NCBI RefSeq assembly: GCF_016097555.1
Contig: NW_024533092.1
Span: forward strand, 34,275 to 98,274
Origin: Gigantopelta aegis
Taxonomy: Eukaryota > Mollusca > Gastropoda > Neomphalida > Peltospiridae
DNA: 64,000 nt
Direction: 5' to 3'
Part shown: positions 38,151-49,705 of the stretch, in pieces
How the letters are laid out: each line of letters opens with the position of its first letter
Position numbering within the stretch: the first letter of the stretch is position 1
Translations under genes and position numbers: made by a program
Notes under the pieces: model-generated
Told to the model about the DNA's origin: nothing
The model's input: the letters and a program-made list of their open reading frames with translations, nothing else
Database searches by the model: none

Positions 38151-40061
38151 CATACCTGTTGCTAAAATGTCGTTCATGGTTCACATTGAGGCCCTTGTCT
38201 CCTTTTCAGATAGTATTCGTACAAACGGACGTAGGATACGAACCTAAAGAGTTGGGAGTGGTGAAAAAGACTCAAGATGGGTGTGGTCACTTACTTGAAG
38301 GAAGGGATCACTCTTCCATGTACGTCATGTTCAAGGAGTATAGTCCGGACATAACCAGATTTTTCAAGATACGTATGAGATGGGGAAAAAAAATGAAAAC
38401 TAGCAAAAAAGTACATTGATAACTCATGAATATATTAAAGAATGGATGCATAGAAAAACAATGGATAGATATAGGTGAATTTTGAAAATGAATTTTAAAT
38501 TTGTTTTCATTCAAAATTTTGAATGCTAACAAACAAAAAATTGAAAAATTGATATACATGTACATACAAGTATGTAATGACCTACCCTTCTAAAGTGAGA
38601 GAGGGAGTCAGGATTAACAGTACACATTGCTGTTACTAGACCACTGTGTGAGTAAGACCCCATGATTTTCTCGTTAAGAAGTGAACGAGTTGATGGCACA
38701 AATACTTCCATAAGATCTGGGACTTTGTAGGACTAAACGCATAGCACAGAGAGCAGCCTAATGGATACTATATAGGATAAATGATGGATGGATAGAATAA
38801 ATAGACACATAAAAAAGTAGAATGGATCTACTTTGAAAAAAAATGGATACTTACCTTTCTAACAACATAAGGATTTGAAGATTTAAGTAATTTCTCAACT
38901 TCACCAGATAAATCTCTACTCATTTCCTTCAGAACAAAATACTATAAGAGAGAGAGAGACAGAGACAGAGAGAAAAGAGAGAGGAGAGAGAGAGAGAGGA
39001 CAGACAGAGAAGAGAGAGAGACAGAGAGAGAGGGAAGAGAAGAAGAGAGAGACAGAGAGAAAAAGAGAGAGAGAGAGACAGAGAAGAAAAGAGACAGAGA
39101 CAGAGACAGAGAGAGAGACAGAAGAGAGAGAGAGAGAAGAGACAGGAGAGACAGAGGAGAGAGAGAGACAGAGACAGAAAGAGAGAGAGAGAGAGAGACA
39201 GAGAGAAAGAGACAGAGAGAAAAGAGAGAGAGAGAGAGAGAGACAGAGACAGAGAGAGAGAGAGAGAGAGAGGACAAATAATAAGTTTACACCTTTAAGG
39301 AGTGTACTAACCTTCCCAGAGCACAGAGAGCTAATCCAATGACATATTGCACTGATGATTCATATCACTTTATGAAAGTAAAAACAAAACAATTAAAACT
39401 AATAAACAATAATAATATGTACAAACATAGTCTAAATACACACACCTTACATGTCCATACTGTACGGTGTACTGTACTGACTTTTTCATGAATTAGTTAT
39501 CAACCAGATGTACGTCCTGTCTTTCATCCAGTAACATCATGGCTCCCAAATTCCAACGCGTTTATCAGCAAACTTTGTACTAGCTATTAACTTAAGACAC
39601 TTCCACTACATAATATAAAATGACTTTCATACTCTGTTCTTATATTTTTCATATTTCCATTCCAATAACTTAAAAAAACCTAATACCATTTTTAAAATCA
39701 TAGTCCTACATTCTCATATTTCCATTCCTATATTCCACAAGTCCATTCCTTCATAACCTCATTCCAATACCATCACATTCCCATTCTAGTCCCTTGATCC
39801 CATACTGACAAAATACATGCACATATAAAATACATTAATAGTAGTATATCTACATGTATACCTGTCCAAAGTGGGCGGGGTATCCCATCATATGTATATA
39901 GAGTAACTTGGCAACATTCCGAGCTCTTGCATCGTTGTCTTCCTCTTGAATGAGGTACGAATGAGAGCACATTCTTTGTTGATAAGATCTCTCTCATCTT
40001 GTGCCGTATGACATGCTCTGATGGCACGAATGAGGTCCCTTAGTCTATACTGTGAGGGCAT
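34851..40061 (-). CDS. AP1G1: AP-1 complex gamma-adaptin
   Basis: Large subunit of the AP-1 clathrin adaptor, for sorting at the trans-Golgi and endosomes. Start ATG at 40061-40059 ([20 protein letters not shown], then [32 protein letters not shown]; donor at 39861). Following exons read [17 protein letters not shown] and [11 protein letters not shown] (about 39560), [20 protein letters not shown] (about 38900), RSLLNEK (about 38680), [11 protein letters not shown] (about 38340), [10 protein letters not shown] (about 37900), then hinge and the ear domain with [12 protein letters not shown] (about 35250) and [20 protein letters not shown], stop at 34853-34851. Order and ends match the full adaptin trunk-hinge-ear layout. 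A run of A is short at about 39955 (SF-EEDN). The gamma-1 versus gamma-2 distinction is not meaningful outside vertebrates. Several introns are GA satellites. Confidence 0.94.
34949..35195. repeat. GA/GACAGA satellite in an AP1G intron
   Basis: About 245 bases of GA repeats on the plus strand, pyrimidine in the transcript. It ends at the acceptor CTCATAG of the penultimate coding segment (KNEISYQ frame region). Confidence 0.95.
37990..38150. repeat. GA-rich satellite in an AP1G intron
   Basis: Irregular then pure GA repeat between the exons coding NDILA and [10 protein letters not shown], pyrimidine in the transcript. Confidence 0.9.
38945..39272. repeat. GA/GACAGA satellite in an AP1G intron
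   Basis: About 330 bases of GA repeat, ending at the acceptor CTTATAG directly before the exon that reads into EMSRDLSGE. Pyrimidine in the transcript. Confidence 0.95.
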
Positions 40062-40669
40062 CTGGAAAATGGATGGATACGATAATGTATGGATGTATAG
40101 GTAGAAAATAAATGAATAGTAGAGTTAATGGATGTATACTTTAGTGAATGGATGTATGATTGTAAATGAATAGATTAATAAAAAATTACAAAAATTAACA
40201 ATCTTAATGAGCTATAATAGATGAATAGATTTATCAATAGATGCATAAATAAAACAATACAAAACATCTTAAAATACCTTGTTTTAAAAAAAACAGACAA
40301 AAGGCGCAAGTGAGAAAATGATCTTCAAAGCGTGACAGTCAATTACATATTATTATGACAATGCTAGCAGTGTTACTGATAGGGAAGTAGCTCTGCTTAC
40401 GACGCCATTTTTACTAATGCAAAAAAAAGCAGATCACCCCACCCAGTCAGGTAGGTGTGGTCAAATTAAGAAAAGGCGTGTTTTTTGACAAAAAAAACAG
40501 CCTATTTAAATTGAGCATGCTTTAAAGGAGTCTGGAAAAAGAGTATTAAATTCTTTCAAAATCTTGTTTCCTGAGGTCACTTCAGTTTACAGTCAGTATA
40601 TTTAACTAGTAAACATATTTGAGGTGGTGAATAATATTTCTAAATTGTTTTCCTCAGTCTTTTGACAAG
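40062..40669. promoter_or_regulatory. Divergent promoter region of AP1G1 and RBM26/27
   Basis: About 600 bases between the oppositely oriented start codons. It includes TGAGCATGC at 40512-40520, the core of the motif also found at 4608 and 15424, and a run of ATGGATGTAT minisatellite-like sequence at 40065-40150 close to AP1G1. Confidence 0.5.
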
Positions 40670-43600
40670 ATGCATATAAGGGATATTGAAAACTTAAAGT
40701 TTGGCTTTTAAAGAAGTTGCAACCTTGTAAGTTAATAGATAAGTTTTAGTGATGTCTGTTGATTACAAGCTGGTCCTCAAACTCATACATTGAGACATAC
40801 CAATGTTTGGGAATGAGACTACTATATGAGTTGTATGTATATTACTCTTAGTTGTATGAACAAAAAATATTGTCCTATTTTTAAATTATTTATTTTTATT
40901 TCCAATTAATTGACATTTGTTTATACATCCATTTCTCAGTTCAAATGCATCCATTACTCTGCTTGTGTGTCCATTTATCACTATGCTTCCATTATTTGTT
41001 CCTAGATGTGATGCTGATCCAGCTGCTCTTTCAAAATATATCGTTGCCTGTTAGGAAGGAAAAACCTCGTTCAGCATTGAAAGAACTTTGTGTAAATCAA
41101 TTAGAAGTATTTCTATCAAAAGGTATGCTAATCATGTGATCAGTCACATGACTAGATTCATAAATCACATGACAGTCAGACATCATATGATTTCTTTATT
41201 TTAGAAACACCATCTTTTGTTGATAAATTATTTCGAAGTTTAGACAGTGAGTCTTATTTGACAGGTGCTGATGATCACGAGACCACTCCCCCTTTGAATG
41301 CTTCTAGTAGTAATAGTAGTGGTGATAGTGGGCGGAGTGGTGGGGGTGTGTGGTCAATAGTGAGTCACCCTTATTAGGTTCGGATCGAGTAGTTATTGAT
41401 CATCGACGTCAGTCTGAAGATATAAGACACAGAGAGGTAATGGATTAATAGATGAACAAATGGATGTAGGGTAGATCAATTAATAACTGAAATGGATGTA
41501 TGGTAGATCAAGCAATAACTGAAATGGATGTATGATCAAGTAATACTGCAATGGATCTATGGTAGATCAGACGCAATAACTGAAATGGATCTATGGTAGA
41601 TCAAGCAATAACTGAAATGGATCTATGTTAGATCAAGCAATAATGGATCTATGGTAGATCAAGCAATAACTGAAATGGATCTAGGGTAGATCAAGTAATG
41701 AAATGGATCTATGGTAGATCGACAAGCAATACTGAATGGATCTATGTAGATCAAGCAATAAATGCTAAATAGAATGTCGATAGTTCGATGATATGAGAAA
41801 TGGATCAATAACAATGACACTAACTTTATATTCTATTTAGGTTGATGACGATGATCGTGACTTTCGTCGAGCTCATTATCGTCAGACTCCTCCCCCTCAT
41901 TTACTTACCCTCGTCCTGGAGGAGTAGGAGGGACCAATACTGCAATAGAAAGAAACAAAAAGAAAATTGAAATAGAGCCACCACGACGTTCAATTAGACA
42001 AAGACTAGGATACAGAGAAGAAGAAAGAAGGTAAAAAAAAGACAAAATACATTACATTAGTTATTATATAATTACGGAAGCTGCAGACGGACATTCTAAT
42101 TCCTATTTCTTGTTTCTTCCGCGAACATTGGCGCATTTAAAAAATACCAATTACCGGGGGGTCGGACCAGTTAGTGAATTCAAAATTTCTTATTCCTATT
42201 TCCATTTTGGCATGTGTGGCATTCTAGTGTTACTTAATAAAATGCGGAGCGTGAGTACCATGAGCTGGTCTCTTAGAATCCGAGCGCCAGTGAGATGTTT
42301 TCCAGTTAGGTTGGGTCCCCTGACTTTGGTTGTATATTGTAGGTCTATTATTTAGGGAAGCCGAGGACGGACATTAAAACTCCGTATAATCCCATTTCAT
42401 TGAAATTGGAATAGCAATTGGAATGTCCGTCTGAGGCTTCTATATATTATACATATAGCTCCTAATAGTATATAGCTCTTAATTGTATATAGCTCTAATA
42501 GTATTAGTATTGTATATAGCTCCTAATAGTATATAGCTCCTAATGTATATAGCTCCTAATAGTATATAGCTCCTAACTTGTATATAGCTCCTAATAGTAA
42601 TAGCTCCTAATTGTATAAGACATTCACTTACATTGAATATAAGTGCAGCTGTAGTTTTACATATAGTACATGTTTGGTGATAGTTAATATAATCACAACA
42701 GACTTACTAGATTATAATACTTCCTAATGAAATTTGTCATTATTGTAATATTAAATATTTACATGTACATGTAATACCATGACATCATTATGACATCATT
42801 AGGCGTAGGAGACCTAGGAGTCGTAGTCGAAGTCGTAGTAGTACACCTGATAGGAACAGTAGTCCATCGCCAAGTACCACACCCACTGAGAATTGGATAA
42901 TGACAGAGGGACATCGTAAACGTGTGCATAGTGAATCAATGGGTGGAGTCAGTAACGATTTAAAACCTGTTGCTAAGAGACAGAGATGTAAAGATTATGA
43001 TGGTAAATAAAGCACAAATTAAGAGCATAACCCCTTTTAATTATCTGTTTCTTTAATAGAAAAGGGGATGTGTCTATTAGGAGAACAATGTCCTTATGAC
43101 CACGGCAATGACCCTCTTGTAATTACAGGGATTCCCTCATACCCTCCTCCTCCATTTCCATTAACAATGCCACCTCCACCCCCGCCTAATTTACCGCCAT
43201 TTCCTCAGGGATCATCTGGTTTATTACTACCTTCATTAGTGCCTCCATCAGGAGGAGCATCCCCTTCAAGTAAGCCACACCCACAATTAGAGATTTGTTC
43301 CCTTTTGTCATAACATGTATTACATATTGACATTACTTTAATTTTTATTTAGGAACAGATGGTTATAATCCTGAAGACCCGTCCCTTAAGCTGGCACTAA
43401 CCCTCCCCACTACCTCCCCCTCCACCACCACTTCCCTATTACCACCACAAATGCCATTAGACCTGCTTTTCCACCCCCCCTACCAGGTAAATTTATTATA
43501 TCAAACCACACCCACTAAACATTAATTACATGTATTTTTACATGTAGGTTTACCAGGTATGCCACCATTACCTCCTCCTCTTCACTCTAATATACCCAAC

Positions 43601-43902
43601 CCTGCGCTACCTAGTGCATTTACACCTGTAAATGCTAAAGCTCCACCCATTGCCCCACCCATTCCAAGGTAGTAATTAATAATATTTAATTTATTTAAAT
43701 ATTGTACATTTTATATAGACCACCTGTTAATAATTTTGGAGGAATGGGCGGAGTCAGGCACCCTCTCGTCCTAGTGATACTATTGTATTGAGGAAGGTCC
43801 CACGTGATTTAAATACTATTACAAAATTAAGTGGATATTTTGAACGATTTGGGACTATTGTGAATTTACAGTTCTCTCCTCTTCTCTCTCTCTCTCTCCT
43901 CT

Positions 43903-43939
<37 letters not shown>

Positions 43940-46778
43940 ATAATAATCCATTCTATTTTTTCAGGTACGCTATGAGAATTGTCCAGAATCAGCTACTGTC
44001 CAGTTCTCTTCACCAGCTGAGGCTAAAGCTGCTCATGACTGTACTGAAGCTGTTTTTAAATAACAGATTTATTCGAGTTTATTACCTCAAAAACCCTGGT
44101 CCACTATCTAATACTAGTAATACTAGTAATACTAGTAATACTGTAATACTGGTAATACTGGACATAATAGAACAGACCCTCGAAATAATGTAAGGAAAAT
44201 ATAACATTATGTTCTTAATAATAAAAGTACAGAGTACAGAGATATCCTCATATAGAAGTTATATAATATACTAAATTTAGTACTAGACAGACCAAGTGTC
44301 CTGAAGATAGATGGCGTCCTTTATTAAGACATTCCTCTATGCATTTAATATGTATTCTTTCTCTCTACAGATTACTCCATTCAATGTTAGTCGTCCTCCA
44401 TTATCAACTCAATACAATGCCATACCCACTGTAAGTCTGTTCTAATTAATTTCTAATTAATTCTTTCAATTTCCAGACACAATCAACTACATATGTCACT
44501 CCATCACAAGCCCTCCCACTTTCATCAACTATGACATCACATGTTCAATCCACTTACAACCAACCACGCAAGTCACAAAAACCAGTCAAACCTGCTGCCA
44601 ATCTTAAGAGACTAGAACTACAAAGAAAACGCAATCATTACTGGAATCACAAAATACAACAACAAAGGTAATTAAACTTATTATATATTCATAGTTAATG
44701 ACCACACCCTTCATTAAATTTTTTAATATGTATAGCTGTTATTAATGAACTAGAGAAAAGTGGGAAGTCGTTATCTTCAGAAGAAAGAGATAAAGTAATG
44801 GAGGTCAGTATGTACCTGTACATGTGTAGTGTTGCTATGGTAACAGCTAATATATATTGCAGTAGAATCTCTGCAAGTAATCTTTACATTAAATACTAAT
44901 CAACTTCTTAAAGAGTAAACTCCTTAATTAAGAATTAAAAGAAAGTTTCAATTATTACATGTAAATTATTTATCATCATGTCTCTATATTATATCATTTT
45001 GTGTCATTTTTGTACAGACTCTAAAAAGTTTATCTTCAAATATTTTAAAGTTAAAGGATACACTTTCCTCAGCTACTAAAACAGCTTCTATTAAACCAGC
45101 TCCTCCCAGAGGAAAAGACACACCTCCTTTCCCTCACCAACCACACCCCTGTATCATTACAGGCAAAAGGCCGACCAACTACGAAATGAGGTACATTGAT
45201 AACATTTGTACATGTCTATTTATAGTACAATGACTGTCTACATATCTATTTATAGTGCAATGACTAATGCTACATGTCTATTTATAGCACAATGACTAAT
45301 ATTACATATCTATTTATAGCACATGACTAATACAATTGTCTATTTATAGCACAATGACTAATATTACATATATATTTATAGCATAATGACTAATACTACA
45401 TGTAAACTTTTTAGGCTCATAAACTTGGTATTCTACCCCCTACGTCTACAACAGTTGCTCCCATTGGTTCAGTTAATGCTCCGCCCACTTCAGGTAGAGA
45501 CCCTCCCAGTGATGTTAAGAAGAAGTAGATAAACAAAACTCGTCAACTGTTAGTAATTAATGTGGAAGACAAAGATGCTTTAGTGAAGTATTTTGAGGTA
45601 ATTAATTGTTGTTGCTATGGTAACATTATTACATAAATACATGTACATGATTATCTATTGTTGCTATGGTAACATTTTAATACTTGATTACATGGAATAC
45701 ATCTACACGATTATCTATTGTTGCTATGGTAAATTAATAATAGGATTACATGGAATACATGTACATGTATTTCTGTCTCTTTCATAGTCTTTGGTGGACT
45801 CAATCAAATTGAGAGAGATCCAGAAAATTCTAAAAATTATATTTTCACTTTCAAAAACAGAACAATAGCTGAAAAGGTAAAAATCTACCTATCAATCCAT
45901 TCTATTATCCATTTAGTAATGTTATTAGTTCTACAATGTATCCATTTAGTAATACTATGTATCCATTAGTCCTATTATGTATCCATTTAGTAATGTTATT
46001 AGTTCTACAATGTATCCATTTAGTAATACTATGTATCCATTAGCGCTATTATGTATCCATTTAGTAATGTTGCTTTCTTATTGCAATTCTCATACATATA
46101 TCCATTAACTCTTTCTTATAGGTCCATTATAGGCAGTCAAAGGTTCTTTTATTTCAAGGCAAGCCGCTAATAATGAAATGGTACATCCCAATTCATTAAC
46201 TACAATGCCCACGCCACCCCCACCCACTCACCACACACCAATTACACCTACAATGACCACACCTACTGTATCTACCACTACTCCTGCATCTGTTCTTGAA
46301 GTACATACAGCAGATCATGTGACTGATCATGTGATCACCATTGAAGAGACCTCACAAGAAAGACTGTACCTGATTGTGTGACAACAATAAAGTCTCCCCC
46401 TTCATCTCTAACATTATTGAATGAGGTAAACGAATAATGGATTAATGAAAGAATGAATGGATGGATAGGCTGACATAAATGGACACATAAGGTTACATGT
46501 AAAGACATTGTAATCTATTGTACATAAAGTAGGTGCATATAAAACCACACCCACTCATAAACATGCACATGTACATATGATGGATGGTTCGAATCAAGGT
46601 AGGTTTTTATATGTGTGTTGCCATAACAACAGCTACAAGACCTTCAAGAATTAGAAGCAGAGCTTCAAGTTAATACCCTCTTGAGGTACTCACTCCTAAC
46701 CAGTCTAAACCGAGGGTAGTTCACCTCCTGGACGATGATGACGATGAGGAGTTTGATGAAAGATCATGGCGACATTAA
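40670..46778 (+). CDS. RBM26/RBM27-type RNA-binding protein (PWI-like, CCCH zinc finger, RRM)
   Basis: A nuclear RNA-binding protein; vertebrate RBM26/27 act in nuclear RNA surveillance with the exosome adaptors. Start ATG at 40670 (MHIRDIENLK), with one T apparently missing at about 40700. Then DADPAALSKYIV (41006-41121), TPSFVDKLFRSLDSESYL (about 41204), an RS-rich stretch (RRRPRSRSRSRS-like, about 42803), the CCCH finger C-(MCLLGEQCPYDHGNDPLV) at 42985-43125, a proline-rich region (43130-43670), a split RRM (LNTITKLSGYFERFGTIVN, about 43815, and LNNRFIRVYY, about 44060), a coiled coil (KTLSSDEER type, about 44750-45065), LGILPP (about 45425) and the acidic tail with LDDDDDEEFDERSWRH and TAA at 46776-46778. 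The end matches the family closely. The PWI-like N-terminus and the finger are the best evidence. Many introns hold minisatellites and a MITE. Confidence 0.92.
41440..41775. repeat. Minisatellite, about 33-bp unit, in an RBM26/27 intron
   Basis: About ten imperfect copies of a unit reading GAAATGGATCTATGGTAGAT then CAAGCAATAACT. Confidence 0.9.
42077..42440. mobile_element. MITE-like element with 20-bp terminal inverted repeats
   Basis: Left end GAAGCTGCAGACGGACATTC (42077-42096) and right end GAATGTCCGTCTGAGGCTTC (42421-42440) are inverted repeats with two or three mismatches, and the similarity extends about 15 bases further inward. The 364-bp element has no transposase. An internal GAAGCCGAGGACGGACATT at about 42358 is a further copy of the end, suggesting a nested or composite element. 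The flanks are TA-rich, so the target duplication cannot be fixed. It sits in an RBM26/27 intron. Confidence 0.75.
42450..42625. repeat. Minisatellite, about 19-bp unit (ATAGCTCCTAATAGTATAT)
   Basis: About nine tandem copies immediately right of the MITE-like element, with length variants. Confidence 0.9.
43870..43938. repeat. (CT)n tract at an RBM26/27 3' splice site
   Basis: CT repeat on the plus strand, the sense strand here, followed by TTTTTTCAG and the next RRM exon. Confidence 0.95.
45225..45412. repeat. Minisatellite, about 33-bp unit (TCTATTTATAGCACAATGAC core)
   Basis: Five to six tandem copies in an RBM26/27 intron, ending just before the LGILPP exon. Confidence 0.85.
45607..45780. 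repeat. Minisatellite of about 50-60 bp carrying GTTGCTATGGTAAC
   Basis: Three copies of a unit that starts with the 14-mer GTTGCTATGGTAAC (45611-45624, 45660-45673, and 45720-45733 with the last base changed) and continues with ACATGTACATGATTATCTAT-like sequence. Confidence 0.85.
45890..46075. repeat. Tandem repeat of TGTATCCATTTAGTAAT units
   Basis: Alternating short units ATGTATCCATTTAGTAATGT and ATGTATCCATTA in an RBM26/27 intron, arranged in a higher-order duplication. Confidence 0.8.
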
Positions 46779-47640
46779 CCATACCTACTTTGATGACCTA
46801 TAATGCCATCATTACTATTAACTGATAACTGAATACACTATTTTACATTACCTTATATTACCATGGCAACATCTGTTGCTATGACAATGTAGAATTATTT
46901 AATCATTGCTATTACCTTGCTAAACTTTGATTTTGGAATATTATTAACACTTTATTTAATTTTAACCTTTACAATGGTTATCAGTAAAAAAACTTAAGAC
47001 CATGGTTTAAAAAAAAGAATTTAAGGGAAAAAGACATATTTTAAAAAAAAAAAAAAAAACAATGAAGAAAAAAAGATTAAAAAAATGAAAAAGAGAGACC
47101 ATGGCACTAAAAATGCTCCGTTTATTTTTTTCTTTTATTTTTATTTTTTAAAATTGACAGAAGATGATCTCAACTTGGAATCATTGTCATATTACATCTG
47201 TTAATATAGACATCATTCATCTGTCCATCCATCCATCCATCAATTCTCTTATCATTACTATCTTTTCATATATCCATGTATTTGTTAATAATGTATTATA
47301 TTATCAATTCTAGGTAATAAATTCAATAAACCAGTCATAAATGAATTAATAAATTCACAATTTTCTGAATATGCTAAAATGTTCCATTAGGTTAGAATCA
47401 TTAGCAACAGATACAGTACCATTATTAACCCTATGACACATAGTGATGTCATCATACAGTACAATTTACATCATACATCAAGAAGCACTATGACTGTACT
47501 ATATGATACAGTTGACTTTATTCTGTAAAATCAAGAAAGATCAATGAGAATATTTCAACTAATTACTATAGTGTGTTTCTTATATTAATGACTGATGAAT
47601 ATAAATATTATGATGACAGTAAAGATGCAGTTTCAAAACT
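46779..47640. other. Intergenic region with A/T homopolymers
   Basis: No gene was seen. It contains an A-rich stretch at about 47000-47100 (a run of A near 47042), then T-rich sequence and a TCCATCCATCCATCCATCA run at 47224. Confidence 0.6.
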
Positions 47641-47735
47641 CCATCTTTAATAAATTTTACTGCCACGACCAATAATTAAGTTAATTTTCACAAAGGCGCC
47701 AAATTTGTGTGGAAGAAAATTTGATTGGCTAATGT
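47641..47735. promoter_or_regulatory. Probable promoter upstream of the tandem cassette array
   Basis: Contains GGCGCCAAA at 47695-47703 (E2F-like) and GATTGG at 47723-47728 (inverted CCAAT box) in an otherwise AT-rich flank. It lies 350 bases before the first cassette unit. The functional call is inference. Confidence 0.4.
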
Positions 47736-48085
47736 TTGTTATTCCACTCACATGATGTATTTGTTATTCTCTATTGGACACATTGTCTCTCATGGAGTCA
47801 CAATGTCTCTCATGGAGTCACATTGTCTGTCTTATCACACCATACAATAAGCACAAGGTTCTCTCAGTATTTAAAGCTGAATGCAAAGTGTGAAATCCTT
47901 TCATTCTGTTCTAGTGTACTCTCTCTCTCTTCTCTGCTTGAAAAGGACTTAGGCCCTCTCTCTCCTCTCTCTCTCTGGACTGGCCAGATCCTTCAGCCTG
48001 TTCCATTGTAGTTTCTCCTCTACTCAGAAAGGATTTGGCCCTCTCTCACTCTCTTTCTGTGGACTGGCTCTCTGGAACTGGCTCT
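47736..48085. other. Leader of the cassette array
   Basis: Pyrimidine-rich sequence with an internal direct duplication of about 90 bases (GGCCCTCTCTC followed later by GGACTGGC, twice at about 47950-48070). The frame from 47736 is open to about 48008 but rich in repeats, and I do not claim it codes. Confidence 0.4.
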
Positions 48086-49705
48086 GGCTGACTATTGCTG
48101 TGAGTCATGGTTGTCTTCTGCAACGATACTTGATAAGAAGGATGCGGAGTATTTCAGAACTAGCTGCCTTCTGTGACTAATTAATACTGGGAAGGAGACC
48201 TTGCAGTGGAGATTGAATATTCTACTAATAAAAATGCTGCCGATATTAATAGTGCTCATCTGTAAAAGGAGAGGTCTGCTACCAAACTGAAGAGCAGCTT
48301 GCTTTTAGTAGAGAACCTGAAATATTTTGCTACAAAACTACACCTGGTAGGTTGAGTATTAATTAATTAAAAACACATACATGTAATATTTAGGAATGGA
48401 GACTATAGTTGTTTAATACTTCTTTTTACAAGATATTTATTTCAATTTCAGAATTCTCACAACCCAATGATGACAATGGATTGCTCTCTCTATAATGTAT
48501 ACTGATCCTTTCTATGATGATTGTATACATACTATGGAACAGCTGGGAAGAAAAGACACTGAAGAAAAGAAAGTGTCCTCTACTATCAATATCCATTGAA
48601 GAGATGTTGTGAACAGACGTCTAACTCTTTGTCAGAAATCAATTTCTTCAATCTACTACTGTTATATGAAGATGGATCATCTGCTGTGAGAATCATTTGT
48701 GAGGTGTCATTGTGGACCAAAGGACTGCTGGTATTTAAATGTAGACTATAACTAATATAGACTAGACTGAACATCTTACTAAACTATTAATAGTAATGTA
48801 GTATGGGGGACAGAGTAAGCTAGTAGTAGACAATATAGGGTACTTATTATTAATCAGGTAGTGTTTAGCTGTATAGCAAATAGTAACTAGTAATAATTCT
48901 TACTGTAATAAATTATAAATCTAGAATTTTTTAGAAAGTACTGGTAATTTTTTTGTTTTGTAATCTATTTTTTTCTGTAATCTAGTATTATTTATAAACT
49001 AGTATAAGTATAGAATAGGTAGTCATCTTCAGCAAGAATCTACCATTATTGTCTACCATTGTTCTGGGACTCTACTATGAAGATTGAAAGAAATTGATTT
49101 CTCAATGTAGTTAGATGTACTGTTCACAATATCATTCAATGTTCTTTCTCTACTGTTAAAAATAGTCTACAATTATTATCATGTAAGTTTACAGTCTATT
49201 ATAATAATATGTTAGATATTAATTTATTTTATTTTTTATAGCATAGGAATATTTTCTACCATGTGGATGATGTGTCTCTGCTGTCACGATGTATTTCTAA
49301 AGAGATCTTTGTGGACAAAAGGACTACTGTTCTATTGATGCTGACAACCACACAAGAACTTGATCATTCCATGGTAAAGAAATGTGAGTAATGTAATAAT
49401 GGATGGGCTAGTGGGTTAAGATAACTGGTAAGATAGATTACTACATTTCTATTAATAGATAGTCTTTAGATGGAGGTATTAATAGGTAATCTAGACTGGT
49501 TGAATATCTGTCTTGCTAATTCTATACACTGGACAAGTTGATGGCGAGTAGAGTGTCAATAGAGTTAGATGCTTTACCCTTTTACCAATTCCCTTGGAAA
49601 AACACAGACTTTTGATGTGATAACCTCTTGTAGGAAGAGAAGCTTCCATGTAATGGAGAAGACAAATGTGAGTTTGAACTAACTGGTACAATAAGCATTA
49701 ATTAG
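48086..49705 (+). repeat. Cassette unit 1 (about 1.6 kb)
   Basis: Begins at TGACTATTGCTGTGA and has the same order of elements as units 2-5: a GCAG acceptor and first exon-like block, GTAGGTTGAG donor, second block starting AATTCTCACAACCC, a third at about 49241 and a short GAAGAGAAGCTTCCATGTAA block at 49634. Extra sequence after the first line of the unit and several indels break the frames, so this unit may be degenerate. Confidence 0.85.
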
